Position numbers and translations under genes: made by a program
Assembly (NCBI RefSeq): GCF_900109145.1
Contig: NZ_FNYY01000005.1
Coordinates: 1-64,000, forward strand
Length of the DNA: 64,000 nucleotides
Direction of reading: 5' to 3'
From: Marinovum algicola
GTDB taxonomy: Bacteria; Pseudomonadota; Alphaproteobacteria; Rhodobacterales; Rhodobacteraceae
Shown here: positions 41,206 through 50,807 of the stretch, piece by piece
Layout of the letters: every line of letters starts with the position of its first letter
How positions within the stretch are numbered: the stretch's first letter is position 1
Notes under the pieces: generated by a model
What the model was told of the DNA's origin: nothing
The model's input: the letters and a program-made list of their open reading frames with translations, nothing else
The model's database searches: none

Positions 41206-41889
41206 TCATGCCGGGTCGAGGTGGCCGTCGGTCATCCGCAGCTGCCGGTCCATCCGCGCCGCCAGCTCGAGGTTGTGGGTGGCGATCAATGCCGAAAGTC
41301 CGGTTTCGCGCACCAGATGCATCAGAGCCTCGAACACCGTGTCCGAGGTCGCGGGGTCGAGGTTGCCGGTGGGCTCGTCGGCAAGCAGCAGGCGCGGCGC
41401 ATTGGCCAGCGCGCGACAGAAGGCCACCCGCTGCTGTTCGCCGCCCGAGAGCGCGCCGGGGCGATGACCGGCGCGGCCCTGCAAGCCGACGGTTGCCAGC
41501 AGGGTCTCGGCCCGGGCCTCCGCCGCGCCGCGGGCCACACCATTGGCGAGCTGCGGCAGCACGACGTTTTCCAGCGCGGTGAATTCCGGCAGCAGGTGGT
41601 GGAACTGATAAACGAATCCCACGTCGCGCCGCCGCGCGGCAGTGCGCTTGCGGTCGCTCAGCCGGGTCATCTCCTGGCCGCCGATCCGGACCGAGCCGGC
41701 ATCGGCGGTGTCGAGCAGCCCGGCGATATGCAGCAGCGTCGACTTGCCCGCCCCCGAGGGCGCCACCAGCGCCACCACCTCGCCGGGGGCGAGGCTCAGG
41801 TCGACGCCCTTGAGCACCGCCACCTCGTTTTCGCGACCCTGGTTGTAGGTCTTTTGCACGCCGTCCAGCGCCAGCACCGGATCACTCAT
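41206..41889 (-). CDS. lolD: Lipoprotein-releasing ABC ATPase LolD
   Basis: The 227-residue ATPase has Walker [11 protein letters not shown]-loop, signature [16 protein letters not shown] and Walker [13 protein letters not shown], with the [17 protein letters not shown] segment characteristic of LolD. It powers transfer of outer-membrane lipoproteins from the inner membrane to LolA. The start overlaps the end of the permease by eight bases, so both are coupled. The Lnt gene at the window's right end completes lipoprotein maturation. Confidence 0.93.
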   Translation of the reverse strand: MSDPVLALDGVQKTYNQGRENEVAVLKGVDLSLAPGEVVALVAPSGAGKSTLLHIAGLLDTADAGSVRIGGQEMTRLSDRKRTAARRRDVGFVYQFHHLLPEFTALENVVLPQLANGVARGAAEARAETLLATVGLQGRAGHRPGALSGGEQQRVAFCRALANAPRLLLADEPTGNLDPATSDTVFEALMHLVRETGLSALIATHNLELAARMDRQLRMTDGHLDPA

Positions 41890-43180
41890 ACCGCAGCGCC
41901 TCCACAGGGTTGAGCCGCGCCGCGCGGCGGGCGGGAAAGATGGTGACGATGAAGGACAGCCCCAGCGACAGCGTCACCGCCGAGAGCACATCGCCCAGCT
42001 CGAGCTTGGCCGGCACCGCGTAAAGCCCGCGGATCGACGGATCCCAGACGCCGCCGCCGGACAGGTAGTTCACCACCGCAAAGATCGGGTCGATGTAGAT
42101 CGCGAAGAGACTGCCGAGGATCACGCCAAGGAACGTGCCGATCAGCCCGGTGAAGGCGCCGCAGATGAAGAATATCCGCAACACCGAGCCTTCCGAAAGG
42201 CCCATGGTGCGCAGGATGCCGATGTCGCGGCCCTTGTTCTTGACCAGCATGATCAGCCCCGAGACGATGTTCATCGCCGCGATCAGCACCAGGATGGCGA
42301 GGATCACGAACATCACGTTGTCCTCGATCTCCAGCGCCCGGAGGAAGGCGCCGCTGGCGTCGCGCCAGGTCCAGACCAGCGCCCGCTCGCCCGCCACCTC
42401 GAGCAGCGGCAGCGCATAGCTGTCGACGGTGTCGGGGTCCGCGACCATGACCTCGATCTCGTCTGCCACGCCTTCGCGGTTGAAATAGCTCTGCGCCTCG
42501 GCAAAGGGCATGTAGACGCGGGTGCGGTCGATGTCGTGGCGGCCGGCGGTGAAGACATAGCCCACCTCATAGGCCTGCACCCGCGGCGAGGTGCCGAAGG
42601 GCGTCTTGACCCCGTCGGGCGAGATCAGCTTGATCCGGTCACCGATCGTCACCCCAAGCTCGCGCGCCACGCCCGAGCCGATGGCCAGGCCCGGGCCAAA
42701 ACCGGAGAGATCGCCCTGGCTGTCGATCGGGTTGGCGACGCGCGGAATGGTCGAGAGATCGGCGGCAGAAATGCCGAAGACCTCGACACCGGAGTTTCGG
42801 CCATTGGCGGTGGCCATGACCTGGCCCTTGACCAGCGGCGCGGCGCGGGTGACGAAATCGAGCGCGGAGATCCGCGCCCGCAAGGCATCGAAATCCTCGA
42901 TGCTGCGTTCGATCTGGCCGAATTCGTTGATCTGCTGCTGATAGTAGACGGTGACATGGGCGTTGGTGCCGACGATGGTATCGACGAATTCCTCGCGAAA
43001 CCCCGAGCGCACCGCCAGCGTGGCAATCAGCGCAAAGACCGCCAGCGTGATGCCGATCAGGCTGATCCAGGTCATGGTGCTGACGCCGCCTTCGGCGCGT
43101 TTGGCGCGCAGGTAGCGCCAGGCGATCATCCATTCGAAGGCGGCGAAGGGCGCGGGGCTGCGCGGAGTGGCTCTGCTCAT
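41882..43180 (-). CDS. lolC: Lipoprotein-releasing permease LolC/LolE (LolF-type)
   Basis: The 432-residue permease has one N-terminal span (about 38-60), a large periplasmic domain, and three C-terminal spans, the MacB/FtsX-like arrangement of LolC and LolE. The family motif [17 protein letters not shown]-like is visible as [15 protein letters not shown], and [18 protein letters not shown] ends it. Only one such gene is here, so it probably forms a homodimer (LolF-type) as in many bacteria outside the enterics. Start 43180 is chosen; the open frame upstream is antisense to hisC. Confidence 0.9.
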   Translation of the reverse strand: MSRATPRSPAPFAAFEWMIAWRYLRAKRAEGGVSTMTWISLIGITLAVFALIATLAVRSGFREEFVDTIVGTNAHVTVYYQQQINEFGQIERSIEDFDALRARISALDFVTRAAPLVKGQVMATANGRNSGVEVFGISAADLSTIPRVANPIDSQGDLSGFGPGLAIGSGVARELGVTIGDRIKLISPDGVKTPFGTSPRVQAYEVGYVFTAGRHDIDRTRVYMPFAEAQSYFNREGVADEIEVMVADPDTVDSYALPLLEVAGERALVWTWRDASGAFLRALEIEDNVMFVILAILVLIAAMNIVSGLIMLVKNKGRDIGILRTMGLSEGSVLRIFFICGAFTGLIGTFLGVILGSLFAIYIDPIFAVVNYLSGGGVWDPSIRGLYAVPAKLELGDVLSAVTLSLGLSFIVTIFPARRAARLNPVEALRYE

Positions 43181-43333
43181 GGGCTTTCCTTGTTTCGCGC
43201 GGAAATTGGTCAAAGGGGCCGCAAGGGTCAAGCGGCGAATGCCGCGGCGCCGCGCGGGCTGTCGCGATTGTGTTGTTCGGGCGCGATGGCGGAGCGCTTG
43301 CATCCTTCGGCCGGCTCGGGATAGTGCAGGGGG

Positions 43334-44443
43334 ATGAGAGGACCGCGTTTCACCGATATCGTCGCCGCCCTGCCGCCCACCGTGCCCTTCGTCGGCCCGG
43401 AACAGATGGAGCGTGACCGGGGCGCGCCTTTCGTGGCCCGTCTTGGCGCCAACGAAAGCGTCTTCGGCCCGTCGCCGCTGGCCAGCCGGGCGATGCAGGC
43501 AGCAGATGCCGAGATCTGGAAATACGGCGACAGCACCAGCTTTGATCTGCGGCATGCGCTGGCCGAGGATTTGGGCATCGGTGCCGACAATATCGTCCTC
43601 GGTGCCGGGATCGACGGGCTGCTGGAATCCACCGTGCGGCTGATGGTCGGCCCCGGAGATCAGGTGGTGACCTCGGATGGCGCCTATCCGACGTTCAACT
43701 TTCACGTGGCGGGCCATGGCGGCACGCTGCACCGGGTGCCCTATCGCGACGATCACGAGGATACCGAGGCACTGCTCGCCAAGGCGCGCGCGGTCGGGGC
43801 AAAGCTGATCTATCTGGCCAACCCCGACAATCCGATGGGCAGTTGGCTCTCGGCGGCGCAGGTCGAGGCGATGATCGCGGCGCTGCCGGCGGGATGTGTG
43901 CTGGTGCTCGACGAGGCCTATGTCGAATTCGCGCCTGAGGATTCGGTGCCGGCGTTTGACGTCACGGACCCGGCGGTTCTGCGCTTCCGGACTTTTTCCA
44001 AGGCGCATGGCATGGCCGGCGCGCGGGTGGGGTATGCCATCGGCCAGGCGGATGTGATCGCCGCCTATGAAAAGGTGCGCAACCATTTCGGGATGAACCG
44101 CTCGGCCCAGGCGGGCGCGCTGGCGGCCTTGCAGGATCGCGCGTGGCTGGCCCGGGTGCAGCGCGACGTGGCCACGGCGCGCGACAGAATCGCGGCGATC
44201 GCGCGGGACAACGGGCTTCGGCCGCTGGCCTCGGCCACCAATTTCGTGGCGGTGGATTGCGGCGCCGACGGCGGTTTCGCCCGCCGGGTTCTGACCGGCC
44301 TGCTGGCACAGGGGGTCTTTGTGCGAATGCCCTTTGTTGCGCCGGAAGACCGCTGCATCAGGATCAGCGCCGGCACGCCGGAGATGCTCGACGCTTTTGC
44401 CGCCGCACTGCCCGAGGCGCTCGCCGTCGCGCGACGGGGCTGA
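43334..44443 (+). CDS. hisC: Histidinol-phosphate aminotransferase-like protein
   Basis: The 369-residue class I/II aminotransferase starts with an N-terminal segment containing FVARLGANESVFGPSP, the HisC marker, then VLDEAYVEFAPED and the PLP Lys in RTFSKAHGMAGARVGYAIG. It probably transfers an amino group to imidazole-acetol phosphate or an aromatic 2-oxoacid. No other his gene is adjacent and Rhodobacteraceae often have two hisC-like genes, so the role in histidine synthesis is likely but not certain. It is divergent from lolC. Confidence 0.82.
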   Translation: MRGPRFTDIVAALPPTVPFVGPEQMERDRGAPFVARLGANESVFGPSPLASRAMQAADAEIWKYGDSTSFDLRHALAEDLGIGADNIVLGAGIDGLLESTVRLMVGPGDQVVTSDGAYPTFNFHVAGHGGTLHRVPYRDDHEDTEALLAKARAVGAKLIYLANPDNPMGSWLSAAQVEAMIAALPAGCVLVLDEAYVEFAPEDSVPAFDVTDPAVLRFRTFSKAHGMAGARVGYAIGQADVIAAYEKVRNHFGMNRSAQAGALAALQDRAWLARVQRDVATARDRIAAIARDNGLRPLASATNFVAVDCGADGGFARRVLTGLLAQGVFVRMPFVAPEDRCIRISAGTPEMLDAFAAALPEALAVARRG

Positions 44444-44482
44444 GCCACTGGTCTTTGCCGGCCTGCGGCCTATCTTCGCTGC

Positions 44483-44881
44483 ATGCAGATTCTCATCTTG
44501 TATTTCGCCACCGCGCTGGTCTTTCTCGGCCTCGATGTCATCGGGTTGCGGCTCCTGATCCGCCCGGTGTTCGAACGCCATGTCGGCGACCTTCTGGTCG
44601 ACGGGTTCCGCCTTGTTCCGGCGCTGGTCTTCTACCTGTTCTACGTCGCAGGGCTGATCTGGTTCGTCAGCCTGCCGGCCCTGCGGGCCGAAGCGCCGGC
44701 GCAGGCGGCGCTGGGCGGGGCCTTTCTGGGGGCGCTGGCCTATGGCACCTACGAGTTCACCAATCTGGCGACCTTGAAAGGCTGGTCCTGGTCGATGCTG
44801 CTGACCGATCTGAGCTGGGGCATTTTCCTCACCGGCTTTGCCGCCTGGGCGGGGCTGATGATCACCCGCGCGCTGAGCTGA
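44483..44881 (+). CDS. DUF2177 membrane protein
   Basis: The 132-residue protein has four membrane spans (about 4-22, 48-66, 72-92 and 106-126) and the conserved TYEFTNLATLKGWSWSMLLTD pattern of DUF2177. Function is unknown. Relatives form part of larger operons in other species. Its stop abuts the stop of the rhomboid gene on the other strand, with no space for a terminator. Confidence 0.85.
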   Translation: MQILILYFATALVFLGLDVIGLRLLIRPVFERHVGDLLVDGFRLVPALVFYLFYVAGLIWFVSLPALRAEAPAQAALGGAFLGALAYGTYEFTNLATLKGWSWSMLLTDLSWGIFLTGFAAWAGLMITRALS

Positions 44882-45628
44882 TCAGCGCCGCCGCCGCCGC
44901 CCGGCGCGCGGGATCGAACTGCGTGACAGCGGATACGTGGCATCGGGATGCGGCGGGTGGCCTTGGGTTTTCGCCCAGAAGCGCGGCCCGCCAAGCCGCA
45001 TCCACAGCGGAAGGCAGAGCACGATCCCGGCGACGAAGCCGCCGGCATGGGCCCAATAGGCGACGCCGCCGCCATCGCCCGGCGTGCTGAAGCCGCCAAA
45101 GAGCTGCATGCCGAACCACAGCCCCAGCATGATCCAGGCCGGCAGCGGCAGAACCTTGAAAAAGACGATGAAGATCAGCAGGATATCCACCTTGGCCCGA
45201 GGGTAGAGCAACAGGTAGCCGCCCATCACCCCGGCAATCGCCCCCGAGGCGCCGACCACCGGCACCATCGATTGCGGCGCACTGGCCCATTGCAGCACCG
45301 CGGCGGCCAGCCCGCAGGCGAGGTAAAAGCCCAAATAGGGCAGGTGCCCCATCTCATCCTCGATATTGTCGCCGAAGATGAAGAGAAACAGCATGTTGCC
45401 CGCAAGGTGCAGAAAACCGCCATGCAGGAACATCGAGGTGAAAACCCCGGTGATCCCCTCGCCGGCGCTGACCTTGGCCGGGATCAGCGCGTAATCCCAG
45501 TAGAAATAGGACAGCGCCCGGTCGCCCATGTCCACATATGACAGGAACACGACGATATTGATCGCCATGAGCGCATAGGTGACAAAGGGCGTCCGGCCGG
45601 AGGGGTTGTGATCGCGGATCGGGAACAT
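44882..45628 (-). CDS. Rhomboid-family intramembrane serine protease
   Basis: The 248-residue protein has six membrane spans. The catalytic Ser is in VVGASGAIAGV (GxSG) and the His in AYWAHAGGFVAG, with SMFLHGGFLHLAGNMLFLFIF as the conserved L1/TM2 segment. It therefore looks active, cutting single-span membrane proteins within the bilayer. The C terminus is long, basic and polar. Bacterial substrates are mostly unknown; TatA is one in Providencia. The gene begins 50 bases from the putA end. Confidence 0.9.
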   Translation of the reverse strand: MFPIRDHNPSGRTPFVTYALMAINIVVFLSYVDMGDRALSYFYWDYALIPAKVSAGEGITGVFTSMFLHGGFLHLAGNMLFLFIFGDNIEDEMGHLPYLGFYLACGLAAAVLQWASAPQSMVPVVGASGAIAGVMGGYLLLYPRAKVDILLIFIVFFKVLPLPAWIMLGLWFGMQLFGGFSTPGDGGGVAYWAHAGGFVAGIVLCLPLWMRLGGPRFWAKTQGHPPHPDATYPLSRSSIPRAGRRRRR

Positions 45629-45678
45629 GGGGGAAAGCTTGTGGCTTTCCCCCCGAAGGTCAAGAGATCACACGCCGG

Positions 45679-48600
45679 TCATGACATTCCCGAGAGCAGC
45701 GCGGCATTGCCGCCCGAGGCGGTGGTGTCGACGCAGACATGGCGTTCATGCGCCACGTGCCCCTTGTCGGGCAGGCCGGTGATCAGCGGCAGGATCGGCC
45801 CGTCACGTCCGGCCAGCGCCTGCGCATAGGCCCGTCCGGTGGATGCGTCGCCCCACCAGAGCGCACCCGAGATGGCCTCCAGCGCGCCCAAGGCCGCCGG
45901 TTCCAGCGCGCCGGCGACGCGGACGCCGCTGCCGCCAAGCGCCTCGACGGCCGCTTTCTGCGCCTGCGCTGCGGCATCCCCCGGCCCGAGGCAGAGCAGC
46001 GGCGGGCGCGGCAGGGCGGTGAGCCGGTTGGATTCGCCGGTCGGTCCCGGCAGCGAGAGCGGCTGATCGGCCTCGGGCAGTTCGCGGGCCTTCAGCGCCT
46101 CTTGGAGGGCCAGGCTGTCGACCTGCGCGCCGGGGCTCTCGCTTGCGAGGGGGGCGGGATGGCTGGAATAGCGCGCCAGATAGTTCGGCCCGCCCGCCTT
46201 GGGCCCGGTGCCCGAAAGCCCCTCGCCGCCAAAGGGCTGGCTGCCGACGATGGCACCGATCTGGTTGCGGTTGACGTAGATATTGCCGGCATGGATGCGC
46301 TCGGACACATGTTGCACCCGGTCGTCGATGCGGGTGTGCAGCCCGAAGGTGAGGCCGTAGCCGGTGGCATTGATCGTGTCGATCACCTGATCGAGTTGAT
46401 CGGCCTCGAAGGTGGCGAAATGCAGCACCGGGCCAAAGATCTCGCGGTCCATCTCTTCGATGCCGCTGACGCGCAGCAGGGTGGGGGGGATGAAATGGCC
46501 GGTTTTCGGCACCGAGATCTGCTTGATGACGCGACCTTCGGATTTGGCCTTGGCGACATAGGTGGCGATGCCCTCATGCGCCTCGGCGTCGATCACCGGG
46601 CCGAGATCGGTGGAGAGCTGCCAGGGCAGCCCGGGTTGCAACGCCTCCATCGCGCCGGTCAGCATCTCGATGAACGGCCCGGCAATGTCGCGCTGCACGT
46701 AGAGACAGCGCAGGGCGGAACAGCGCTGGCCGGCGGACTGAAAGGCGCTTTCGACAATGGCCTGAACCGCCTGTTCGGGCAGGGCGGTGCTGTCGACGAT
46801 CATCGCGTTCAGCCCGCCGGTTTCGGCGATCAGCGGCGCGCCGGGGGCGAGGGTGTCGGCCATGCTGCGGCGGATTTTCAGGGCCGTCTCGGTCGAGCCG
46901 GTAAAGGCCACGCCGCCGACGCGCGGATCGGAGGTGAGCGCCGCACCGACGTCACCTGCACCGGGCAGACATTGCAGCACGTCGCGCGGCACACCGGCCT
47001 CGTGCAACAGCTCGACCGCGCGGCAGGCGATCAGCCCGGTCTGTTCCGCAGGTTTGGCCAGCACCGCATTGCCCGCCGCCAGCGCCGCCGAGACCTGACC
47101 GGTGAAGATCGCCAGCGGAAAGTTCCAGGGGCTGATGCAGGTAAAGGTGCCGACCGGCGCGTCCTCGGGCGCATTGGCGGCGTAGTAGCGCAGGAAATCG
47201 ACCGCCTCGCGCAGCTCGGCCACCGCATCCGGCAGGCTTTTGCCCGCCTCGCGGGCGACCAGGGCGAAGATCTCGCCGTAATTGGCCTCGTAGAGATCGG
47301 CGGCCTTGTTGAGGATGGCGCCACGTTCAGCCGCAGAGGCCTGCCATGGGCGGGCCGTGTCCAGGGCGGTTTCGCAGTCGGCGGGGCTGGCAAAGGCGAC
47401 CGCGCCGACGGTTTCGGAGGGCAGCGCCGGGTTGGTGACGGGCACGGCCTCGCGCGGTGCGGCCTTGCCGGCCAGCAGCGGTGCGGCCTGCCACTGGTGC
47501 GTCGCGAAGGGCGCGCGGGCGGCATCGATTTCCGCCAGCGTCGGGCGGTGCGCCAGATCCCAGCCGCGCGAATTCACCCGCTCGGGCTGAAACAGCTCCG
47601 GTCCCTTCGGCAGATGGGGCTGCGGATCGCCCACCGCCTCAAAAGGATCGCGCGCCACCACCTCTGGCGGCACATCTTCGTCGACAATCTGATTGACGAA
47701 AGACGAATTTGCGCCGTTTTCCAGCAGCCGCCGCACCAGATAGGCCAGCAGGTCCTTGTGCGCGCCGACCGGGGCGTAGATCCGGCAGCGGGAGCCTTCG
47801 GATTTCAGAACGATGTCATGCAGCGCCTCGCCCATGCCGTGCAGACGCTGGAATTCAAAGCTGTCCTTGTCCTCGGCCATGTCGAGAATCGCGGCCACGG
47901 TATGGGCGTTGTGGGTGGCGAACTGCGGATAGATCCGGTCGGTCATGTTCAGCAGACGGCGGGCATTGGCGATATAGCTCACGTCGGTCGCCGGTTTCGA
48001 GGTGAACACCGGGAACCCCGCCAGCCCCTCGACCTGCGCCAGCTTGATCTCGGTGTCCCAATAGGCGCCCTTGACCAGCCGCACCATGATCCGGCGGTCG
48101 GTCTCTTCGGCCAGCGCGTGAAGATATTCGAGCACCGCGCCGCAGCGCTGACCAAAGGCCTGCACCACCACGCCCAGGCCATCCCAGCCGGCAAGACCCG
48201 GATCGCGCATCAGCCGCTCGATCAGATCCATCGAGATCGACAGCCGGTCGGCCTCTTCGGCGTCGATGTTGAGCCCCATCCGGCGGCCGCGCGCCATCAG
48301 CGCCAGGTCGCGCAGGCGGGGATAGAGCTCGGCCATCACCCGGTCTTTCTGCGCCTCTTCGTAACGCGGATGCAGCGCCGAGAGCTTGACCGAAATGCCG
48401 GGGTTCCTGCGCACGTCGTCCGAGCCGCAGCCCTTGGCAATGGCCTCGATGGCGCGGCCATAAGCGGCGTGATAGCGCATCGCGTCGGCATCGGTGCGCG
48501 CGGCCTCGCCCAGCATGTCGTAGCTGTAGGTATAGCCCTTCTGCTCCATGCCGCTGGCGCGTTTCATCGCGGCGCGGATGTCCTCGCCCAGCACGAACTG

Positions 48601-49113
48601 GCGGCCCATCTCCTTCATCGCGCGGCCGACGGCGGTGCGGATCACCGGCTCGCCCAGCCGCTTGACGGCGGCGCGCAGGTGGCCGACCGGGCCGGGCTCG
48701 GCATCCTCGCGCAGCACCTTGCCGGTGAGCATCAGCGCCCAGGTCGAGGCATTGACGAGCGGCGAGGTGGAATGGCCCATGTGGCGGCCCCAGTCCGACG
48801 GCGCGATCTTGTCCTCGATCAGCGCATCGATGGTTTCCGGGTCGGGCACCCGCAGCAGCGCCTCGGCCAGGCACATCAGCGCCACACCCTCGTCGGTCGA
48901 GAGACCGTATTCCGCCAGAAAGACCTCCATCATTCCGGGGTCGGAATTGTCGCGGATGCGGCGGACCAGTCCGGCGCCGGCGGCCGAGATGCGCGCCCGG
49001 TCCTCGGGCGAGAGCGCCGCGGTCTCGATCAGCCGCGCGACGGTGTCGGCCTCGTCCGCATAGGTGAGCACGTCGATGCGGTCGCGCAGCGCCGCCAAGT
49101 CATTCTGTGTCAT
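45679..49113 (-). CDS. putA: Bifunctional proline dehydrogenase / P5C dehydrogenase
   Basis: The 1144-residue enzyme joins a PRODH barrel (about residues 80-460, with MVRLVKGAYWDTEIKLAQ and the FAD site) to an aldehyde dehydrogenase (about 550-1010, ISPWNFPLAIFTGQV and catalytic Cys in SAGQRCSALR), plus a C-terminal extension to about 1144. It turns proline into glutamate in two steps with channelling. It lacks the N-terminal ribbon-helix-helix DNA-binding part of enterobacterial PutA, so control passes to the Lrp-type gene opposite. ATG 49113 is used; the antisense strand also has very long open frames that are artefacts of GC content. Confidence 0.97.
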   Translation of the reverse strand: MTQNDLAALRDRIDVLTYADEADTVARLIETAALSPEDRARISAAGAGLVRRIRDNSDPGMMEVFLAEYGLSTDEGVALMCLAEALLRVPDPETIDALIEDKIAPSDWGRHMGHSTSPLVNASTWALMLTGKVLREDAEPGPVGHLRAAVKRLGEPVIRTAVGRAMKEMGRQFVLGEDIRAAMKRASGMEQKGYTYSYDMLGEAARTDADAMRYHAAYGRAIEAIAKGCGSDDVRRNPGISVKLSALHPRYEEAQKDRVMAELYPRLRDLALMARGRRMGLNIDAEEADRLSISMDLIERLMRDPGLAGWDGLGVVVQAFGQRCGAVLEYLHALAEETDRRIMVRLVKGAYWDTEIKLAQVEGLAGFPVFTSKPATDVSYIANARRLLNMTDRIYPQFATHNAHTVAAILDMAEDKDSFEFQRLHGMGEALHDIVLKSEGSRCRIYAPVGAHKDLLAYLVRRLLENGANSSFVNQIVDEDVPPEVVARDPFEAVGDPQPHLPKGPELFQPERVNSRGWDLAHRPTLAEIDAARAPFATHQWQAAPLLAGKAAPREAVPVTNPALPSETVGAVAFASPADCETALDTARPWQASAAERGAILNKAADLYEANYGEIFALVAREAGKSLPDAVAELREAVDFLRYYAANAPEDAPVGTFTCISPWNFPLAIFTGQVSAALAAGNAVLAKPAEQTGLIACRAVELLHEAGVPRDVLQCLPGAGDVGAALTSDPRVGGVAFTGSTETALKIRRSMADTLAPGAPLIAETGGLNAMIVDSTALPEQAVQAIVESAFQSAGQRCSALRCLYVQRDIAGPFIEMLTGAMEALQPGLPWQLSTDLGPVIDAEAHEGIATYVAKAKSEGRVIKQISVPKTGHFIPPTLLRVSGIEEMDREIFGPVLHFATFEADQLDQVIDTINATGYGLTFGLHTRIDDRVQHVSERIHAGNIYVNRNQIGAIVGSQPFGGEGLSGTGPKAGGPNYLARYSSHPAPLASESPGAQVDSLALQEALKARELPEADQPLSLPGPTGESNRLTALPRPPLLCLGPGDAAAQAQKAAVEALGGSGVRVAGALEPAALGALEAISGALWWGDASTGRAYAQALAGRDGPILPLITGLPDKGHVAHERHVCVDTTASGGNAALLSGMS

Positions 49114-49197
49114 TCGAATCCCCGAGGGTTGTCTTTGCGCCCAGGATATCGCGATTCCACTGGCCATTTCTCCCGGAGTTTGCTTTATTGGAAGCCA

Positions 49198-49221
49198 TAT
49201 TCATCGAATTTTCGGGTATTC
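49198..49221. promoter_or_regulatory. Candidate Lrp-type site between putA and its regulator
   Basis: TATTC occurs twice, 19 bases apart, around CGAATTTTCG, directly upstream of the regulator start. About two helical turns is the spacing expected for Lrp/AsnC binding. The motif is weak. Confidence 0.35.
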
Positions 49222-49224
49222 GCA

Positions 49225-49701
49225 GTGCATCTTGACCAAATAGAGCTCGACCGTTTCGATCGGTCCATCGTCACCGTTCTGGCCGAGGACGGCCGCATCT
49301 CGATCACCGATCTGGCCAAGCGCATCGGCCTGTCGAAATCACCCACCCAGGCACGGCTGCGGCGGCTGGAAGAGGCCGGGGTGATCCGCGGCTACCGGGC
49401 GCTGCTCGATCCGATCCGCCTGGGGCTGGATCACGTGGCCTTTGTCGAGGTGCGGCTCGAGGATACGCGCGAGGCGGCGCTGGCGGCCTTTGCCGCGGCG
49501 GTGGCGAAAATTCCCGAGATCGAGCAATGCCATCTGATTGCGGGAAATTTCGACTATCTGATGAAGGTGCGCACCTCGGACATGCGGGCCTATCGCAAGG
49601 TGCTGGCCGAGAAGATCTCGACCCTGCCGCACGTCTCGAACACCTCGACCTATGTGGCGATGCAGGCGATCAAGGAAAGCGGTCTCGGCGATGTGACTTG
49701 A
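49225..49701 (+). CDS. putR: Lrp/AsnC-family regulator, probable PutR
   Basis: The 158-residue protein has an N-terminal helix-turn-helix (LDRFDRSIVTVLAEDGRISI and DLAKRIGLSKSPTQARLRRLEE) and a C-terminal RAM domain with IEQCHLIAGNFDYLMKVRT for amino-acid binding. Facing putA across 111 bases it most likely senses proline and activates putA, like PutR of Agrobacterium and Rhodobacter. The start is GTG at 49225 without a clear ribosome site, so a leaderless start is possible. Confidence 0.88.
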   Translation: MHLDQIELDRFDRSIVTVLAEDGRISITDLAKRIGLSKSPTQARLRRLEEAGVIRGYRALLDPIRLGLDHVAFVEVRLEDTREAALAAFAAAVAKIPEIEQCHLIAGNFDYLMKVRTSDMRAYRKVLAEKISTLPHVSNTSTYVAMQAIKESGLGDVT

Positions 49702-49730
49702 TCGCTGGCGTCCGCGTGGCACCATGGGGC

Positions 49731-50291
49731 ATGTCGCGCCTTGCCCTGATCGTTCTTGCCTTGCTGTTGCCACTCACGGCCCGGGCCGAGACCTGCCCCC
49801 CGCCGCCGGATCATACCGAGACTTTTGATGGGCTGTTCGAAGAGGTGCAGGCTGCGCCCGACGCGGGTGCCGCGCAGCAGGTGGTGAACCGGATGTGGGC
49901 GCTTTGGGCGGACGCGCCCGATGCGCGCGCGCAGGAGATCCTCGATCGCGGGATGCGGCGGCGGTCGGCTTACGATTTTCTCGGGGCCATGCAGGATTTC
50001 GACCGGTTGATCGCCTATTGCCCGGATTACGCCGAAGGCTACAACCAGCGCGGCTTCGTCAGCTTCATCCGGCAGGATTATCCCGCCGCGTTGATCGACC
50101 TCGACCGGGTGATCGCGCTCAGCCCGCGTCACACCGGGGCGCTGACCGGGCGGGCGCTGACCTTGATGGCGCTGGGCCGGACGGCCGAGGCGCGGGCGGA
50201 TCTGCTGGTTGCGCTGGCGCTCAATCCCTGGCTGCCGGAACGGCGCTTTCTCGATCAGCTGACGCCGGGGCCCGAGGAAACCGATCTTTAG
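49731..50291 (+). CDS. Exported TPR-repeat protein
   Basis: The 186-residue protein has a signal peptide (MSRLALIVLALLLPLTARAE, cut after residue 19) and three to four TPR helices: DFLGAMQDFDRLIAYCPDYAEGYNQRG, then SFIRQDYPAALIDLDRVIALSPRH and further. TPRs mediate protein contacts. Its Cys-22 follows the cut site closely, but the site does not match a lipobox. It follows putR by 30 bases in the same direction. Role unknown. Confidence 0.82.
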   Translation: MSRLALIVLALLLPLTARAETCPPPPDHTETFDGLFEEVQAAPDAGAAQQVVNRMWALWADAPDARAQEILDRGMRRRSAYDFLGAMQDFDRLIAYCPDYAEGYNQRGFVSFIRQDYPAALIDLDRVIALSPRHTGALTGRALTLMALGRTAEARADLLVALALNPWLPERRFLDQLTPGPEETDL

Positions 50292-50344
50292 CGTGATTTT
50301 GCGGTTTTCCACCGCGTCAGAGGGGCTTATGGTCGGCCCCGCTG

Positions 50345-50430
50345 GCCCGCGTGGTGGAATGGTAGACACAGGAGACTTAAAATCTCCAGGCCCCTGGGCC
50401 GTGCCGGTTCGAGTCCGGCCGCGGGTACCA
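50345..50430 (+). tRNA. tRNA-Leu (anticodon TAA)
   Basis: An 86-base class II tRNA. Acceptor arms GCCCGCG and CGCGGGT pair (one G-U), the anticodon stem GGAGA/TCTCC holds CTTAAAA with anticodon TAA, and a long variable arm precedes the T arm GCCGG-TTCGAGT-CCGGC. CCA is encoded. It reads UUA/UUG codons, which are rare in this GC-rich genome. Confidence 0.96.
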
Positions 50431-50454
50431 GCGAAGATCGGGATATCCCGGCGG

Positions 50455-50712
50455 TCAGACCGCCTCGGGGTCCATCACGCTGGCCCAGCGCAGGCGCGTC
50501 GCGGCGACCTCTCTGGTCAACGCATTGGCCAGCCAGAGCCGCAGCCAGGCCAGGGTGACCGCGCCGAACATCATCGAACCGCCGGCCATCACGCTTTCGA
50601 TCCGGGTTGTCATCACACCCGTTGCCAGGTGCCAGGTTGCGGCGAGAAAGAGCGCCAGCATGGCGGTCATGAGCAGCCATGATCCGATGGATCTGAGAGT
50701 GAGTTTCGGCAT
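50455..50712 (-). CDS. 85-residue two-span membrane protein
   Basis: The product has two hydrophobic helices (about residues 11-32, then 41-62) separated by a short loop, and a basic C terminus with RLRWASV. The ATG at 50712 has GGAGGACAT seven bases upstream, one of the clearest ribosome sites in the region. It sits between tRNA-Leu and irr, on the irr strand, 95 bases after the irr stop. I do not recognise a family. Confidence 0.65.
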   Translation of the reverse strand: MPKLTLRSIGSWLLMTAMLALFLAATWHLATGVMTTRIESVMAGGSMMFGAVTLAWLRLWLANALTREVAATRLRWASVMDPEAV

Positions 50713-50807
50713 GATGTCCTCCGGCATTTCGCGTCCCCGATCCCGAGCTTTGACGCGAAATGCGGCGGAACTGCGGCCGAGATGGGGAATTGCCGGCGGC
50801 GGGGCGC

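Noticed and set aside
45739-49701. A 1320-codon open frame opposite putA that runs into putR
   Set aside because: High GC content keeps antisense frames open. The codon pattern and protein have no family features until the PutR part begins at 49225, and putA on the other strand is fully conserved.
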